Assembly: GCA_964598275.1 (NCBI GenBank)
Contig: CAZRAZ010000002.1
Span: 1-64,000, forward strand
From: JAHIEZ01 sp964598275
GTDB lineage: Bacteria; Patescibacteriota; Microgenomatia; UBA12405
Direction of reading: 5' to 3'
DNA length: 64,000 nucleotides
In this document: positions 16,311 through 24,620 of the stretch, one piece after another
How positions within the stretch are numbered: the stretch's first letter is position 1
Layout: every line of letters starts with the position of its first letter
Made by a program: the position numbers and the translations under genes
Notes under the pieces: generated by a model
What the model saw: the letters and a program-made list of their open reading frames with translations, nothing else
Database searches by the model: none
Told to the model about the DNA's origin: nothing

Positions 16311-16571
16311 TTATTTAATAATTTCTAAAGTAGTAAATGTTTTTCGTTTACTTTTTGGTTTGCACTCGGCTACTTTAACCATATCCCCCACTTTGGCAGA
16401 TAAGTTGTTGTCAACCAAAATTTTTTTGGTTTTTTTGACAATTTTTCGGTAGACGGGGTGAATACTCTTGTAGCTTAGCAAAACCGTTAAGGTGTGTTGC
16501 ATTTTATCAGAAATTACCTGTCCAATAAAGGTTTTGGCTGATTTTGGGTCGGTTTTTTTAATTTTTTTCAT
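16311..16571 (-). CDS. rpsQ: 30S ribosomal protein S17
   Basis: 86-residue OB-fold protein. TFIGQVISDKMQHTLTVLLS and VGDMVKVAECKPKSKRKTF match the S17 core (GxVVSDKMxKTxxV ... GDxVxIxExRPxSKxK). Overlaps rpmC by 14 bases; in its standard place between L29 and L14. Confidence 0.95.
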   Translation of the reverse strand: MKKIKKTDPKSAKTFIGQVISDKMQHTLTVLLSYKSIHPVYRKIVKKTKKILVDNNLSAKVGDMVKVAECKPKSKRKTFTTLEIIK

Positions 16572-16764
16572 TTTGTTTTTGGGAAATAATGGTTAACACC
16601 AGAGCCATTTCATATTTTAATTTTTTGAAGATTGAGGAGTCTTTGAGTTGGCCGTTGCCGTGTTTGATGCGGGATTCGACCAGTTTTTTCCGGGCTGAAA
16701 CAAGAAGAGTATTTAACTCGGAAATGGTTTTTTGATGGTATCCGATTTTGTCTGATTTTTTCAT
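16558..16764 (-). CDS. rpmC: 50S ribosomal protein L29
   Basis: 68 residues, two antiparallel helices. ISELNTLLVSARKKLVESRI and the LKYEMALVLTIISQKQNEK helix fit L29, which sits at the polypeptide exit. The sequence is divergent; the assignment leans on its size and position between rplP and rpsQ. Overlaps both neighbours, so all three are likely coupled. Confidence 0.9.
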   Translation of the reverse strand: MKKSDKIGYHQKTISELNTLLVSARKKLVESRIKHGNGQLKDSSIFKKLKYEMALVLTIISQKQNEKN

Positions 16765-17165
16765 TTTTTTTCTATAATTTTTGTTTTTATCGGCAACTTA
16801 GAAGCGGCGATTTTCAGAGCTTCGCGTGATTGCTCTTGAGAGATACCGCCGATTTCGAACATAACCCGACCGGGCTTAACCACGCAAACATAACCGGTAA
16901 CATCTCCTTTACCGGCACCCAAGGGAGAACCGGCACCTTTTTGGGTAATTGGTTTGTCGGGAAAAAGACGAACCCAAACGTGACCACCTCTTTTGATATG
17001 ATGACTAATGGCTCGTCGGGCTGATTCGATTTGATTGGCAGTAACCCAAGTACACTCAAGCGCTTTGAGACCATATTCGCCGAAAGAAACCAGGTTGCCT
17101 TTTGAAAGGCCACGCATTTTACCCCTGAATTGTTTTCGATATTTGGTGCGTCCAGGTTGTAACAT
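16761..17165 (-). CDS. rplP: 50S ribosomal protein L16
   Basis: 134 residues. MLQPGRTKYRKQFRGKMRG, FGEYGLKALECTWVTANQIE, and RLFPDKPITQKGAGSPLGAG are textbook L16. It contacts the tRNA elbow in the A site. Six bases follow rpsC; it overlaps rpmC by four. Confidence 0.98.
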   Translation of the reverse strand: MLQPGRTKYRKQFRGKMRGLSKGNLVSFGEYGLKALECTWVTANQIESARRAISHHIKRGGHVWVRLFPDKPITQKGAGSPLGAGKGDVTGYVCVVKPGRVMFEIGGISQEQSREALKIAASKLPIKTKIIEKK

Positions 17166-17171
17166 GGTAAG

Positions 17172-17810
17172 TTACTTTAAACATAAATAAACTTTTACGC
17201 CGATGTAGCCCGATCTGGTGGCTGAAGGACATTGATGATAATCAATTTGGGAGCGAATGGTGCTTAGGGGTACTTTGCCTTGAGAAAATTTTTCCCGACG
17301 GCTAATTTCGGCACCGTTGATACGGCCGGAAAGGATAATTTTGACACCCTTGGCTCCGGCGCTAATAGACCTTTCCATGGCACTATTAACAGCCCGACGA
17401 TAAGGCATTCTTTTGCTCAACTGATAGGCAATTTTTTCGGCAATTAATTTGGCGGAGAGATCGACAGCTTTAAATTCTTCGACCTGAATATCGATTTCCT
17501 GTTTTGACTTAGCTCCAAGTATTTTTTGTAATTGTTTTTTGGTGTTATCCAGTTCTTTGCCCCCACGACCAATGGCTAAACCGGGGCGACTGACAATTAA
17601 GGTTATCTTGACTTTTTTACTGGAGCGGCTGATTCTGACCGAAACAATGCCGGCGGAATAGAGTTTATCCTGAAGATAGTCTCTGATCAATTTGTCTTGG
17701 AGCAGAAGACCGGGGTAATCTTTTTTGCTGGCATACCAAGACGATTGCCACTCGGGACTAGAGTCAGTAGTCTCTAGTCTAAAGCTGATAGGATTTACTT
17801 TTTGACCCAT
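17172..17810 (-). CDS. rpsC: 30S ribosomal protein S3
   Basis: 212 residues: KH domain (ISRSSKKVKITLIVSRPGLAIG, with GRGG loop) and the C-terminal domain with MPYRRAVNSAMERSISAGAK and GRINGAEISRREKF. Forms the mRNA entry tunnel and helicase. Starts MGQKVNPISFR as in almost all S3. Five bases separate it from rplV. Confidence 0.98.
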   Translation of the reverse strand: MGQKVNPISFRLETTDSSPEWQSSWYASKKDYPGLLLQDKLIRDYLQDKLYSAGIVSVRISRSSKKVKITLIVSRPGLAIGRGGKELDNTKKQLQKILGAKSKQEIDIQVEEFKAVDLSAKLIAEKIAYQLSKRMPYRRAVNSAMERSISAGAKGVKIILSGRINGAEISRREKFSQGKVPLSTIRSQIDYHQCPSATRSGYIGVKVYLCLK

Positions 17811-17815
17811 TTTAG

Positions 17816-18229
17816 TTAATTTTTATTTGATTCATTTTTAATGAGTAAATTGCCAATTAGAGAAACAGAAAAGTGACTGTGTCTTTTTTGGATAAGACCG
17901 CGAGCAAAACGGGAACCGTGAGATTTGTCCATTCTTTTGAATTTGGGACCATCGTTAACCGTGATTTTGCTAAAGATAAAAGTGCCGGGATCCAACTTGT
18001 GGTTGTTTTTGGCATCAGCAACAAGAGATTGGATGGCTTGATAAAGAAAGCGGGATTGGCGATTATTTTGAAACTTAAGCTGGGTGATGGCAGATTGAGG
18101 TTTTAATTTTTTGATATCGGTGACTAAAAGGCGAAGCTTTCGTGGAGAAAGTTTGACATTTTTGTTGACATAGGTAACTGTTTTTGTCTGTGGAAGCGCA
18201 GTGGTGGTTTTGTTTGAGGTGGATGTCAT
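17816..18229 (-). CDS. rplV: 50S ribosomal protein L22
   Basis: 137 residues. NVKLSPRKLRLLVTDIKKLK, a central block ending in LVADAKNNHKLDPG, and the beta-hairpin around GSRFARGLIQKRHSHFSV (usual RARGRAxxIxKRxSH) identify L22, whose hairpin lines the exit tunnel. About 20 extra Thr/Lys-rich N-terminal residues. Confidence 0.95.
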   Translation of the reverse strand: MTSTSNKTTTALPQTKTVTYVNKNVKLSPRKLRLLVTDIKKLKPQSAITQLKFQNNRQSRFLYQAIQSLVADAKNNHKLDPGTFIFSKITVNDGPKFKRMDKSHGSRFARGLIQKRHSHFSVSLIGNLLIKNESNKN

Positions 18230-18231
18230 TT

Positions 18232-18507
18232 TTATGTTTTTTCTAAAACCCGCTTAATAATACGACCGTGGCCTCTGAAGGTTCTGGTGGGAGAAAATTC
18301 ACCAAGGCGATGACCAACCATATCTTCGGTGATATAAACAGAAATAAAAATTTTGCCGTTGTGAACAGAAAAAGTTTTGCCAACAAATTCCGGAGGGATT
18401 TGACTATTTCTGGCATAGGTGACAATGGCTTTATTGTCTTTGTTAAGACCGACTTTTTTTAGTAATTTAGGATCAACGTAGGGTCCTTTTTTGGAACTGC
18501 GAGACAT
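18232..18507 (-). CDS. rpsS: 30S ribosomal protein S19
   Basis: 91 residues, with [38 protein letters not shown] and [16 protein letters not shown]. Head protein next to S13. It is followed closely by rplV. A 20-base AT-rich spacer separates it from rplB. Confidence 0.97.
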   Translation of the reverse strand: MSRSSKKGPYVDPKLLKKVGLNKDNKAIVTYARNSQIPPEFVGKTFSVHNGKIFISVYITEDMVGHRLGEFSPTRTFRGHGRIIKRVLEKT

Positions 18508-18527
18508 ACTTTATTAATTTCTAATTT

Positions 18528-19268
18528 TTAATTTCTAATGATTAAGCGATTTGAAGCTTTCTTGCGCTTACGGGTAATTTTACCCATAGCCGGTCTGCCC
18601 CAAGGAGTTTTGGGATTCATACCAATGGAACTACGGCCTTCTCCTCCGCCGTGGGGATGGGAATCAGGATGTTGAGCGACACCTCTAACTGTGGGCCGAA
18701 AACCTCGGTGTCGACTATCGCCGGCTTTTTTAAGTTTTTGGTTAAAGTGGTCGGGATTACCAACCTGACCAATGGTGGCTTGGCAATTTCCGTTGAAAAG
18801 TCTGATTTGACCTGAAGGTAATTTTACCACAGCTTTGTCTCCGTCGAGGCTTTGAATAAAAGCGGCAGAGCCGGCTGTTTTGACTATTTGAGCGCCTTTA
18901 CCCGGAAAAAGCTCTAAAGCGTGAATAGCCAAACCAATGGGAATATTTTTTAGGGCAAGACAATTACCGTCTTTTATGGGGGCAGAATCTGAACTAACAA
19001 GCAGATCACCGATTTTAAGTTTGTCGGGGGCTAAAATGTATGATTTTGAGCCATTTTGATAAGAAAGGAGGGCAATATCGGCACTGCGGTTGGGATCATA
19101 TTCAATAGCAATAACTTTGGCTGTTAAATCTTTTTGGGATCGACGCCAATCTATTATCCGCAAGTAGCGCTTGTGTTCACCGCCACGATGCCTGATGGAA
19201 ACATGCCCTTGAGAGTCACGACCGGAGTTCTTTTTTTTGATGGTTTTCAGGGGGTATTTTTTGGCCAT
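18528..19268 (-). CDS. rplB: 50S ribosomal protein L2, short N-terminus
   Basis: Peptidyl-transferase-centre protein. 246 residues against about 275 usually: the N-terminal arm (about 28 residues before GHVSIRHRGGEHKRYLRIID) is largely missing. The rest is well conserved, including YDPNRSADIAL and the HPHGGGEG loop holding the essential His, and TPWGRPAMGK. No in-frame start upstream could restore the arm, since rplW ends one base before this ATG. True shortening is more likely than a misplaced start. Confidence 0.96.
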   Translation of the reverse strand: MAKKYPLKTIKKKNSGRDSQGHVSIRHRGGEHKRYLRIIDWRRSQKDLTAKVIAIEYDPNRSADIALLSYQNGSKSYILAPDKLKIGDLLVSSDSAPIKDGNCLALKNIPIGLAIHALELFPGKGAQIVKTAGSAAFIQSLDGDKAVVKLPSGQIRLFNGNCQATIGQVGNPDHFNQKLKKAGDSRHRGFRPTVRGVAQHPDSHPHGGGEGRSSIGMNPKTPWGRPAMGKITRKRKKASNRLIIRN

Positions 19269-19571
19269 TTAGTTTTTGATGGATAAAATTTTTATTTTTT
19301 GATCAGAAGCAGTATAAATAACAGCTTTTTTGCGATTAGGTTTTTGAATGGGAACTCTTTTTTTCCAATCGGTTTTTATTTTTCCCTTAACAACGGCGGT
19401 TTTGACATTGGTGGCCGGCACAGAAAAAAGGGTTTGGAAGGCAGATTTAATTTGATTTTTGTTAGCCTTGAGACTGACCCAGAAATGATAACGATTATTT
19501 TCTCTGTCGGCTAAAGCTTTTTCGGTAATCAGGGGTCTTAAAATGATGTGATTAAATTGCTGGTGGCTCAT
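19269..19571 (-). CDS. rplW: 50S ribosomal protein L23
   Basis: 100 residues. IILRPLITEKALADRENNRY, then FWVSLKANKNQIKSAFQTLF and VPATNVKTAVVKGK, are the L23 layout; it docks SRP and trigger factor at the tunnel exit. The stop abuts the rplB ATG and the start overlaps the rplD stop by 4 bases. Confidence 0.95.
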   Translation of the reverse strand: MSHQQFNHIILRPLITEKALADRENNRYHFWVSLKANKNQIKSAFQTLFSVPATNVKTAVVKGKIKTDWKKRVPIQKPNRKKAVIYTASDQKIKILSIKN

Positions 19572-20209
19572 TTTTTTGAAGGTAAGTCTTTGATGGCTTT
19601 GACTGAAAAAATCAGATGATTTTGCTTGGCCAATTGATAAGCGGACAAGGAGTTAAGATTGAGAATGGTAACAGAAGGAAGATTTTTGAAAGCTCTTTTG
19701 ACCGAAACCAGAGAACGACTGGTAATAATGGCCAGTTTTTTGCTATCGGTCATGTTTTTGTTATTGGTTTTCAATTTGTTAAGAAAAAAAGAGGCTGTTT
19801 TGGTTTTTGGTTGAAATGAAGACAAACCTTTGACGGCAGTTATCTTTTGATCCAGAGCAAACTGGGAGAGGACTGATAAAAAAGCCCTTTTTTTCATTTT
19901 TTTGCTCATTTTAAGATGATAGTTTTGTTGACCCCGAGGACCATGGGCAATACCACCACCGACAAAAATAGGGGCTTTGGCAGAACCATGTCTGGCCCGG
20001 CCGGTACCTTTTTGGGCCCACATTTTTTTAGTAGTACCATGGACTTCGGCCCGATTTTTAGTCATGGGGCGGGCCCGACGCTGATTATTAAGATAAGACC
20101 GAACCGATTGAGCGATCAAAGACAGAGAGATTTTTGCTTGAAAAATAGATGGAGGAAGAGCAAGACTGTTTATTTTTTCGGCATTGATATCAAAAACGGC
20201 TATTTTCAT
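19568..20209 (-). CDS. rplD: 50S ribosomal protein L4
   Basis: 213 residues. RRARPMTKNRAEVHGTTKK, WAQKGTGRARHGSAKAPIFV and GGGIAHGPRGQQNYHLKMSK are the conserved extended loop reaching into the exit tunnel. The start MKIAVFDIN fits the family and lies 1 base after the rplC stop; a 29-residue upstream extension is rejected. In E. coli L4 autoregulates the S10 operon; no leader for this was seen here. Confidence 0.96.
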   Translation of the reverse strand: MKIAVFDINAEKINSLALPPSIFQAKISLSLIAQSVRSYLNNQRRARPMTKNRAEVHGTTKKMWAQKGTGRARHGSAKAPIFVGGGIAHGPRGQQNYHLKMSKKMKKRAFLSVLSQFALDQKITAVKGLSSFQPKTKTASFFLNKLKTNNKNMTDSKKLAIITSRSLVSVKRAFKNLPSVTILNLNSLSAYQLAKQNHLIFSVKAIKDLPSKK

Positions 20210-20210
20210 A

Positions 20211-20831
20211 TTATTTTTGGGAAGAAAGAATAAGCCAGGAATTAAAATGCCCGGGAAGAGGACCGGCAAGACTGATCGTATTTTTATCGGTATCAATGGC
20301 GATAACTTTTAGATTTTTGATGGTTTTTTGAGTAACACCGTAATGACCCGGCATTTTTTTGCCCTTGATGACGCGACCGGGGGTTTGGGCTCCAATGGCA
20401 CCGGGAGCGCGACCACGATCAGATTCGCCACGACCGGGCTGACGATGAAAACCATGTCTTTTGATAACACCGGCAAAGCCATGACCTTTGGTAATCCCGG
20501 TAACAGTAATCTTGTCGCCGACGGAAAAGACAGCATCGATAGCAACAGATGAGGCAATTTGGGGTAGTTTGGCAGAAATGGGTTTAAATTCAATAAAACC
20601 CTTGGGGGTAATTTTAAGTTTAAGGTGTGAAAGTTTGGCAGAAACTGCATTTTTTTGACGATGACGATGGCCATAGGCAAACTGAATGGCTTGATAACCA
20701 TCTTTTTTGATGTCTTTTATTTGGGTAACGGTTAAAGGCGGGCAAGAACAGGTGGTGACAGCCAGACGATGACCGGCAGTAGAAAAAATACTAGCCATAT
20801 TTAGTTTTTTGACAATAAATCCTGAAATCAT
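20211..20831 (-). CDS. rplC: 50S ribosomal protein L3
   Basis: 206 residues. Conserved features: KLNMASIFSTAGHRLAVT (usual KxGMTQIF), GITKGHGFAGVIKRHGFHRQ and TPGRVIKGKKMPGHYGVTQK. L3 loops reach the peptidyl transferase centre. The Gln usually methylated (GxQPR-like region) lies in GAIGAQTPGRV. Order S10-L3-L4-L23-L2 is standard. Confidence 0.96.
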   Translation of the reverse strand: MISGFIVKKLNMASIFSTAGHRLAVTTCSCPPLTVTQIKDIKKDGYQAIQFAYGHRHRQKNAVSAKLSHLKLKITPKGFIEFKPISAKLPQIASSVAIDAVFSVGDKITVTGITKGHGFAGVIKRHGFHRQPGRGESDRGRAPGAIGAQTPGRVIKGKKMPGHYGVTQKTIKNLKVIAIDTDKNTISLAGPLPGHFNSWLILSSQK

Positions 20832-20838
20832 AGTAAGC

Positions 20839-21150
20839 TTACATTTTAACTTCTATCTCGACGCCGGAGGGAAGATCTAGGTGTTGAAGACTGTCAACAA
20901 TGCGTAAACTGGTATTGGTAATATCGATTAATCTTTTGTGAATTAGAATCTGAAAATGTTCCCGAGCATCTTTGTCGGTATGAGGGCTGGTTAAAACCGG
21001 AATGACTTTTCGGTCAGTAGGCAGGGGAATGGGGCCCTGAACTTGAGCCCCGGCGGTAACCGCAGCCTCGACAATTTTGACAGCCGCCTCGTCAATGATG
21101 CGATGATCAAATGACTTGAGGCGGATGCGGATGCGGTTACCTTTGGCCAT
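20839..21150 (-). CDS. rpsJ: 30S ribosomal protein S10
   Basis: 103 residues, the family length. RIRIRLKSFDHRIIDEAA, GPIPLPTDRKVIPVLTSPH and HKRLIDI match S10/NusE, which also acts in transcription antitermination. A 12-residue extension into the tuf stop is rejected. It lies 4 bases after tuf, so the S10 operon is joined to tuf with no separate promoter visible. Confidence 0.97.
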   Translation of the reverse strand: MAKGNRIRIRLKSFDHRIIDEAAVKIVEAAVTAGAQVQGPIPLPTDRKVIPVLTSPHTDKDAREHFQILIHKRLIDITNTSLRIVDSLQHLDLPSGVEIEVKM

Positions 21151-21154
21151 TTTA

Positions 21155-22330
21155 TTATTTGATGATCTCTGTGATAGCCCCGGCACCGACAGTTAATCCA
21201 CCCTCACGAAGAGCAAATTTTTGTCCGGGCTGAATAGCCACAGGCTTTATTAACTTGATAATAACGGTGGCGTTATCACCAGGCATAATCATCTCAACAC
21301 CTTCGGGTAAGGTAACATCACCGGTAACATCGGTAGTTCTGATAAAGACCTGGGGGCGATAGCCAGAAAAGATAGGAGTGTGTCGACCGCCTTCTTCTTT
21401 TTTGAGTAAAAGAATTTCGGCCTTAAACTCGGTATGAGGAGTAATGGAGCCCGGTTTGGCAAGAACCTGACCTCTTTCAATGTCGGTTTTTTCGATACCG
21501 CGAAGTAAAATACCGACGTTATCGCCGGCTTGACCCTGATCTAATATCTTGTGAAACATTTCGACGCCGGTAACGACCGATTTTTTAGTCGGGCGAAGAC
21601 CAACAATTTCAATTTCTTCGTTGATCTTGACAACGCCCTGTTCGATTCTACCGGTGGCAACGGTACCCCGGCCTTTGATGGAGAAGACGTCTTCGATCGG
21701 CATTAAAAACGGTTTGGTAAGTTCTCTTTTGGGTTCAGGAATACTATTGTCGAGAGCTTCCATCAATTTTTGGATGGATTCGATACCGGCCTCATCGCCG
21801 TTAAGAGCTTTTAGGGCAGAACCTCTGATAATCGGAATGTCGTCACCGGGAAAACCGTATTTTTTTAACAAATCACGAATTTCCGTTTCGACTAAGTCCA
21901 AGAATTCCGGATCATCGATTAAGTCGACTTTGTTTAAGTAAACAACTAAGGCGGGAACATTAACCTGTTTGGCTAAAAGAACGTGTTCTCGGGTTTGAGG
22001 CATGGGTCCGTCGGGGGCTGAAACTACCAAAATAGCACCGTCCATTTGGGCGGCACCGGTAATCATGTTTTTGACGTAGTCGGCATGACCGGGACAATCG
22101 ATGTGAGCATAGTGCCTTTTGTCAGTTTCGTATTCCAAATGGGAAATAGCGATGGTGACAATCTTATTGGCGTCTCTGATGGTACCACCTTTGGCAATGT
22201 CAGCATAGGATTTGGGGTTGCCCTGAACTTTGGCAATAGCGGCGCTTAAAGTGGTCTTGCCATGATCGACGTGACCGATAGTGCCGACATTAACGTGGGG
22301 TTTGTTTCTAACAAATTTGTTGTCTGTCAT
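21155..22330 (-). CDS. tuf: Elongation factor Tu, with unusual switch I
   Basis: 391 residues, three domains. Delivers aminoacyl-tRNA. G1 GHVDHGKT (19-26), switch [18 protein letters not shown] and SALKA are normal, as are [11 protein letters not shown] and EGGLTVGAG in domains 2-3. The effector loop is not: where most EF-Tu have PEEKARGITINT, this protein reads [12 protein letters not shown]. The Thr that binds Mg is kept, but Arg-Gly of RGIT is lost. A clear AAGGA Shine-Dalgarno sequence and a good promoter precede it. First gene of the long ribosomal run. Confidence 0.97.
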   Translation of the reverse strand: MTDNKFVRNKPHVNVGTIGHVDHGKTTLSAAIAKVQGNPKSYADIAKGGTIRDANKIVTIAISHLEYETDKRHYAHIDCPGHADYVKNMITGAAQMDGAILVVSAPDGPMPQTREHVLLAKQVNVPALVVYLNKVDLIDDPEFLDLVETEIRDLLKKYGFPGDDIPIIRGSALKALNGDEAGIESIQKLMEALDNSIPEPKRELTKPFLMPIEDVFSIKGRGTVATGRIEQGVVKINEEIEIVGLRPTKKSVVTGVEMFHKILDQGQAGDNVGILLRGIEKTDIERGQVLAKPGSITPHTEFKAEILLLKKEEGGRHTPIFSGYRPQVFIRTTDVTGDVTLPEGVEMIMPGDNATVIIKLIKPVAIQPGQKFALREGGLTVGAGAITEIIK

Positions 22331-22385
22331 TTTGTTCCTTTTTTTATATTTTTAAAAAATAATACTTTTGAAATAAAGCTTGTTG

Positions 22386-22414
22386 ATTGTATCAGTAAAA
22401 AATGGCCTTTTCAA
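22386..22414 (-). promoter_or_regulatory. tuf / S10-operon promoter
   Basis: Minus-strand TTGAAA (22409-22414), 17-base spacer, TACAAT (22386-22391), giving a leader of about 50 bases. The -35 box lies inside the stem of the fusA terminator. Confidence 0.75.
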
Positions 22415-22417
22415 GGC
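22397..22417 (-). terminator. Intrinsic terminator after fusA
   Basis: On the minus strand GCCTT-GAA-AAGGC followed by CA and six T, 14 bases after the fusA stop. The stem is short (5 bp). It overlaps the tuf -35 box, so fusA and tuf are probably separate units. Confidence 0.7.
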
Positions 22418-22430
22418 GGAATTTGATAAT

Positions 22431-24545
22431 TTATTTTTTTGAACCTTGGTTATGGTCAGTGGTTAACGATTGGAAGACGGAAGCCGGAACAGGTTCGTAA
22501 TGAGAAGGCTCCATATAAAAAGAGCCTCGGCCCTGGGTAAGACTGCGAATAATGGTGGCATAGCCTCTGACGGCTTCGAGAGGAATGGAGGCAAGGATAG
22601 TGGAGGATTTACCAAATTCCTTGGTGCCACTTATCTGACCCCGACGAGAAGAAAGATCACCGATAACAGTACCTAAAAACTCGGAAGGGGTGTTGACTTC
22701 CATTTTCATAATCGGTTCGAGAATGGTGGGGATAGCGGTAGAAAAGCCGTCTTTGACAGCAATGGCCGCGGCTAACTTAAAGGCATTTTCGGAAGAATCA
22801 ACTTCGTGGTAACTACCATCATAGACGGTGACCTTGATATCGGTGACCGGATAGCCGGCCAAAATACCTTTTTGCAAGGTTTCGATAGTGCCCTTTTCGA
22901 TGGCGGGGATAAAGTTACTGGGAATGGTAGCACCTTTAATGGCATTGACAAATTCAATACCTTCGCCCCGATTCTTGGGTTCGATTCTGATTTTACAGTG
23001 ACCATATTGACCATGGCCGCCGGATTGGTGAATATATTTCCCCTCGCCTTCGGAGGCGGTAGTAATAGTTTCGCGATAAGCAACTTGAGGAGTACCGGTT
23101 TTGACAGAAACTTCAAATTCTCTTTTGAGACGATCAACAATAATCTCGAGATAAAGTTCGCCCATGCCGGCAATAATGGTTTGGCCGGTTTCGCGGTCGT
23201 AATTAACTTTAAAGGTGGGATCTTCGGTGGTTAGTTTGTTTAGGGCTATACCCATTTTTTCCTGGTCGGCGCTAGTTTCCGGTTCGATGGATAAAGAAAT
23301 GACCGGTTCGGAAAACTGAATTGGAGTTAAGGAAATCGGGTGAAGTTTGTCGGCCAGAGTGTCGCCGGTGGTGGAGGCTTTTAGACCAATGGCGGCAACA
23401 ATTTCTCCGGCATAACCCTCGTCAATACTTTCTCTTTTGTCGGCATGCATTAAAAGCAAACGACCAATTCTTTCACTGTTGTTTCTGGTGACGTTGTAGG
23501 CTTCGGAACCCGATTTGAGAGAACCAGAATAAATACGAATATAGGAAAGAACACCGACGTGGGGATCGGTTTGGACTTTAAAAATAAGTGAAGATAAGAA
23601 ATCATCCTTATTTTGCTGACGGGTAATAGTATCCTTACTAACAGGATCGAAACCTTCAACCGGAGGCAAGTCGAGGGGAGAGGGAAGATAATCGACTATA
23701 GCATCAAGAACCGGCTGAATACCCCGATTTCTCCAAGCAGAACCGCAATAAACAGGATAAAGATGACGATTGATAACCGCAAGGCGCAGAGCTTTTTTGA
23801 GCTCGGTGACAGATATGTCTTGCTCATTTAGGAATTTTTCCATTAAAGTGTCATCTTCGGCAGCAATCTTTTCGATCATCTGCTGGCGGGCGGCGGCGGC
23901 GACAGCTTGGTATTGAGGATCAATGTCTTTAACGGAATATTCAATCCCCTGTTCATCTTTGTCCCAAATGATCATTTTTTGGTTCATCAAATCGATGACA
24001 CCGGCAAATTCGTGTTCTTTGCCGACGGCCAGGGTCATGGTGATGATGGGCACAGCCAGTTTTTCTTTTATACTGGCCAAAACCATATCAAGATCAGCCC
24101 CAACTTTGTCCATTTTGTTGACAAAAATTAAACGGGGAACGCCGTATTTATCGGCCTGGCGCCAAACTGTTTCGGATTGGGCCTGAACACCGGCATTGCC
24201 GTCAAAAACCATAATGGCGCCATCCAGGACCCGCAAAGAACGTTCGACTTCGGCCGTAAAATCAACGTGGCCGGGGGTATCGATGATATTAAAACGACAA
24301 TCTTTCCAAAAAGTGGTGATACAGGCAGATTGAATAGTAATGCCCTTTTCCTTTTCCTGATCCATGGTATCGGTGGTGGTGGTACCGTCATCAATGATAC
24401 CGATTTTGTGTATTTTTCCGGTATAGAATAAGATCCGCTCGGTGGTGGTGGTTTTGCCGGCGTTAATATGAGCGATGATACCGATGTTTCTGACTTTGTC
24501 CATAGTGACATCGCGATTTGTTTTTAGTTTGACAACCGAAGGCAT
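22431..24545 (-). CDS. fusA: Elongation factor G
   Basis: Translocase GTPase, 704 residues, all five domains by length. P-loop AHINAGKTTTTE (25-36) has Asn where EF-G normally has Asp (AHIDAGKT); DTPGHVDFTAEVERSLRVLD, FVNKMDKVGAD and the domain IV loop SGGHGQYGH are normal. Starts MPSVVKLKTNRDV with the ATG about 20 bases from a divergent promoter shared with the FAD gene. It ends in an intrinsic terminator, so fusA seems monocistronic. Confidence 0.97.
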   Translation of the reverse strand: MPSVVKLKTNRDVTMDKVRNIGIIAHINAGKTTTTERILFYTGKIHKIGIIDDGTTTTDTMDQEKEKGITIQSACITTFWKDCRFNIIDTPGHVDFTAEVERSLRVLDGAIMVFDGNAGVQAQSETVWRQADKYGVPRLIFVNKMDKVGADLDMVLASIKEKLAVPIITMTLAVGKEHEFAGVIDLMNQKMIIWDKDEQGIEYSVKDIDPQYQAVAAAARQQMIEKIAAEDDTLMEKFLNEQDISVTELKKALRLAVINRHLYPVYCGSAWRNRGIQPVLDAIVDYLPSPLDLPPVEGFDPVSKDTITRQQNKDDFLSSLIFKVQTDPHVGVLSYIRIYSGSLKSGSEAYNVTRNNSERIGRLLLMHADKRESIDEGYAGEIVAAIGLKASTTGDTLADKLHPISLTPIQFSEPVISLSIEPETSADQEKMGIALNKLTTEDPTFKVNYDRETGQTIIAGMGELYLEIIVDRLKREFEVSVKTGTPQVAYRETITTASEGEGKYIHQSGGHGQYGHCKIRIEPKNRGEGIEFVNAIKGATIPSNFIPAIEKGTIETLQKGILAGYPVTDIKVTVYDGSYHEVDSSENAFKLAAAIAVKDGFSTAIPTILEPIMKMEVNTPSEFLGTVIGDLSSRRGQISGTKEFGKSSTILASIPLEAVRGYATIIRSLTQGRGSFYMEPSHYEPVPASVFQSLTTDHNQGSKK

Positions 24546-24565
24546 ATTTATTTATATAAAAAATG

Positions 24566-24615
24566 TGTATATAAAAATAACTGCTGCTTGGCAACAGTTA
24601 AGAACAGATTATAAT
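24566..24615. promoter_or_regulatory. Divergent promoters of fusA and FAD gene sharing one -35 box
   Basis: Plus strand: TTGGCA (24588-24593), 16-base spacer, TATAAT (24610-24615), then 5 bases to the FAD gene ATG. Minus strand: TTGCCA (24589-24594), 17-base spacer, TATACA (24566-24571) for fusA. The shared core TTGGCAA is palindromic about its central G. Two polymerases could not bind at once. Confidence 0.75.
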
Positions 24616-24620
24616 ATCAT

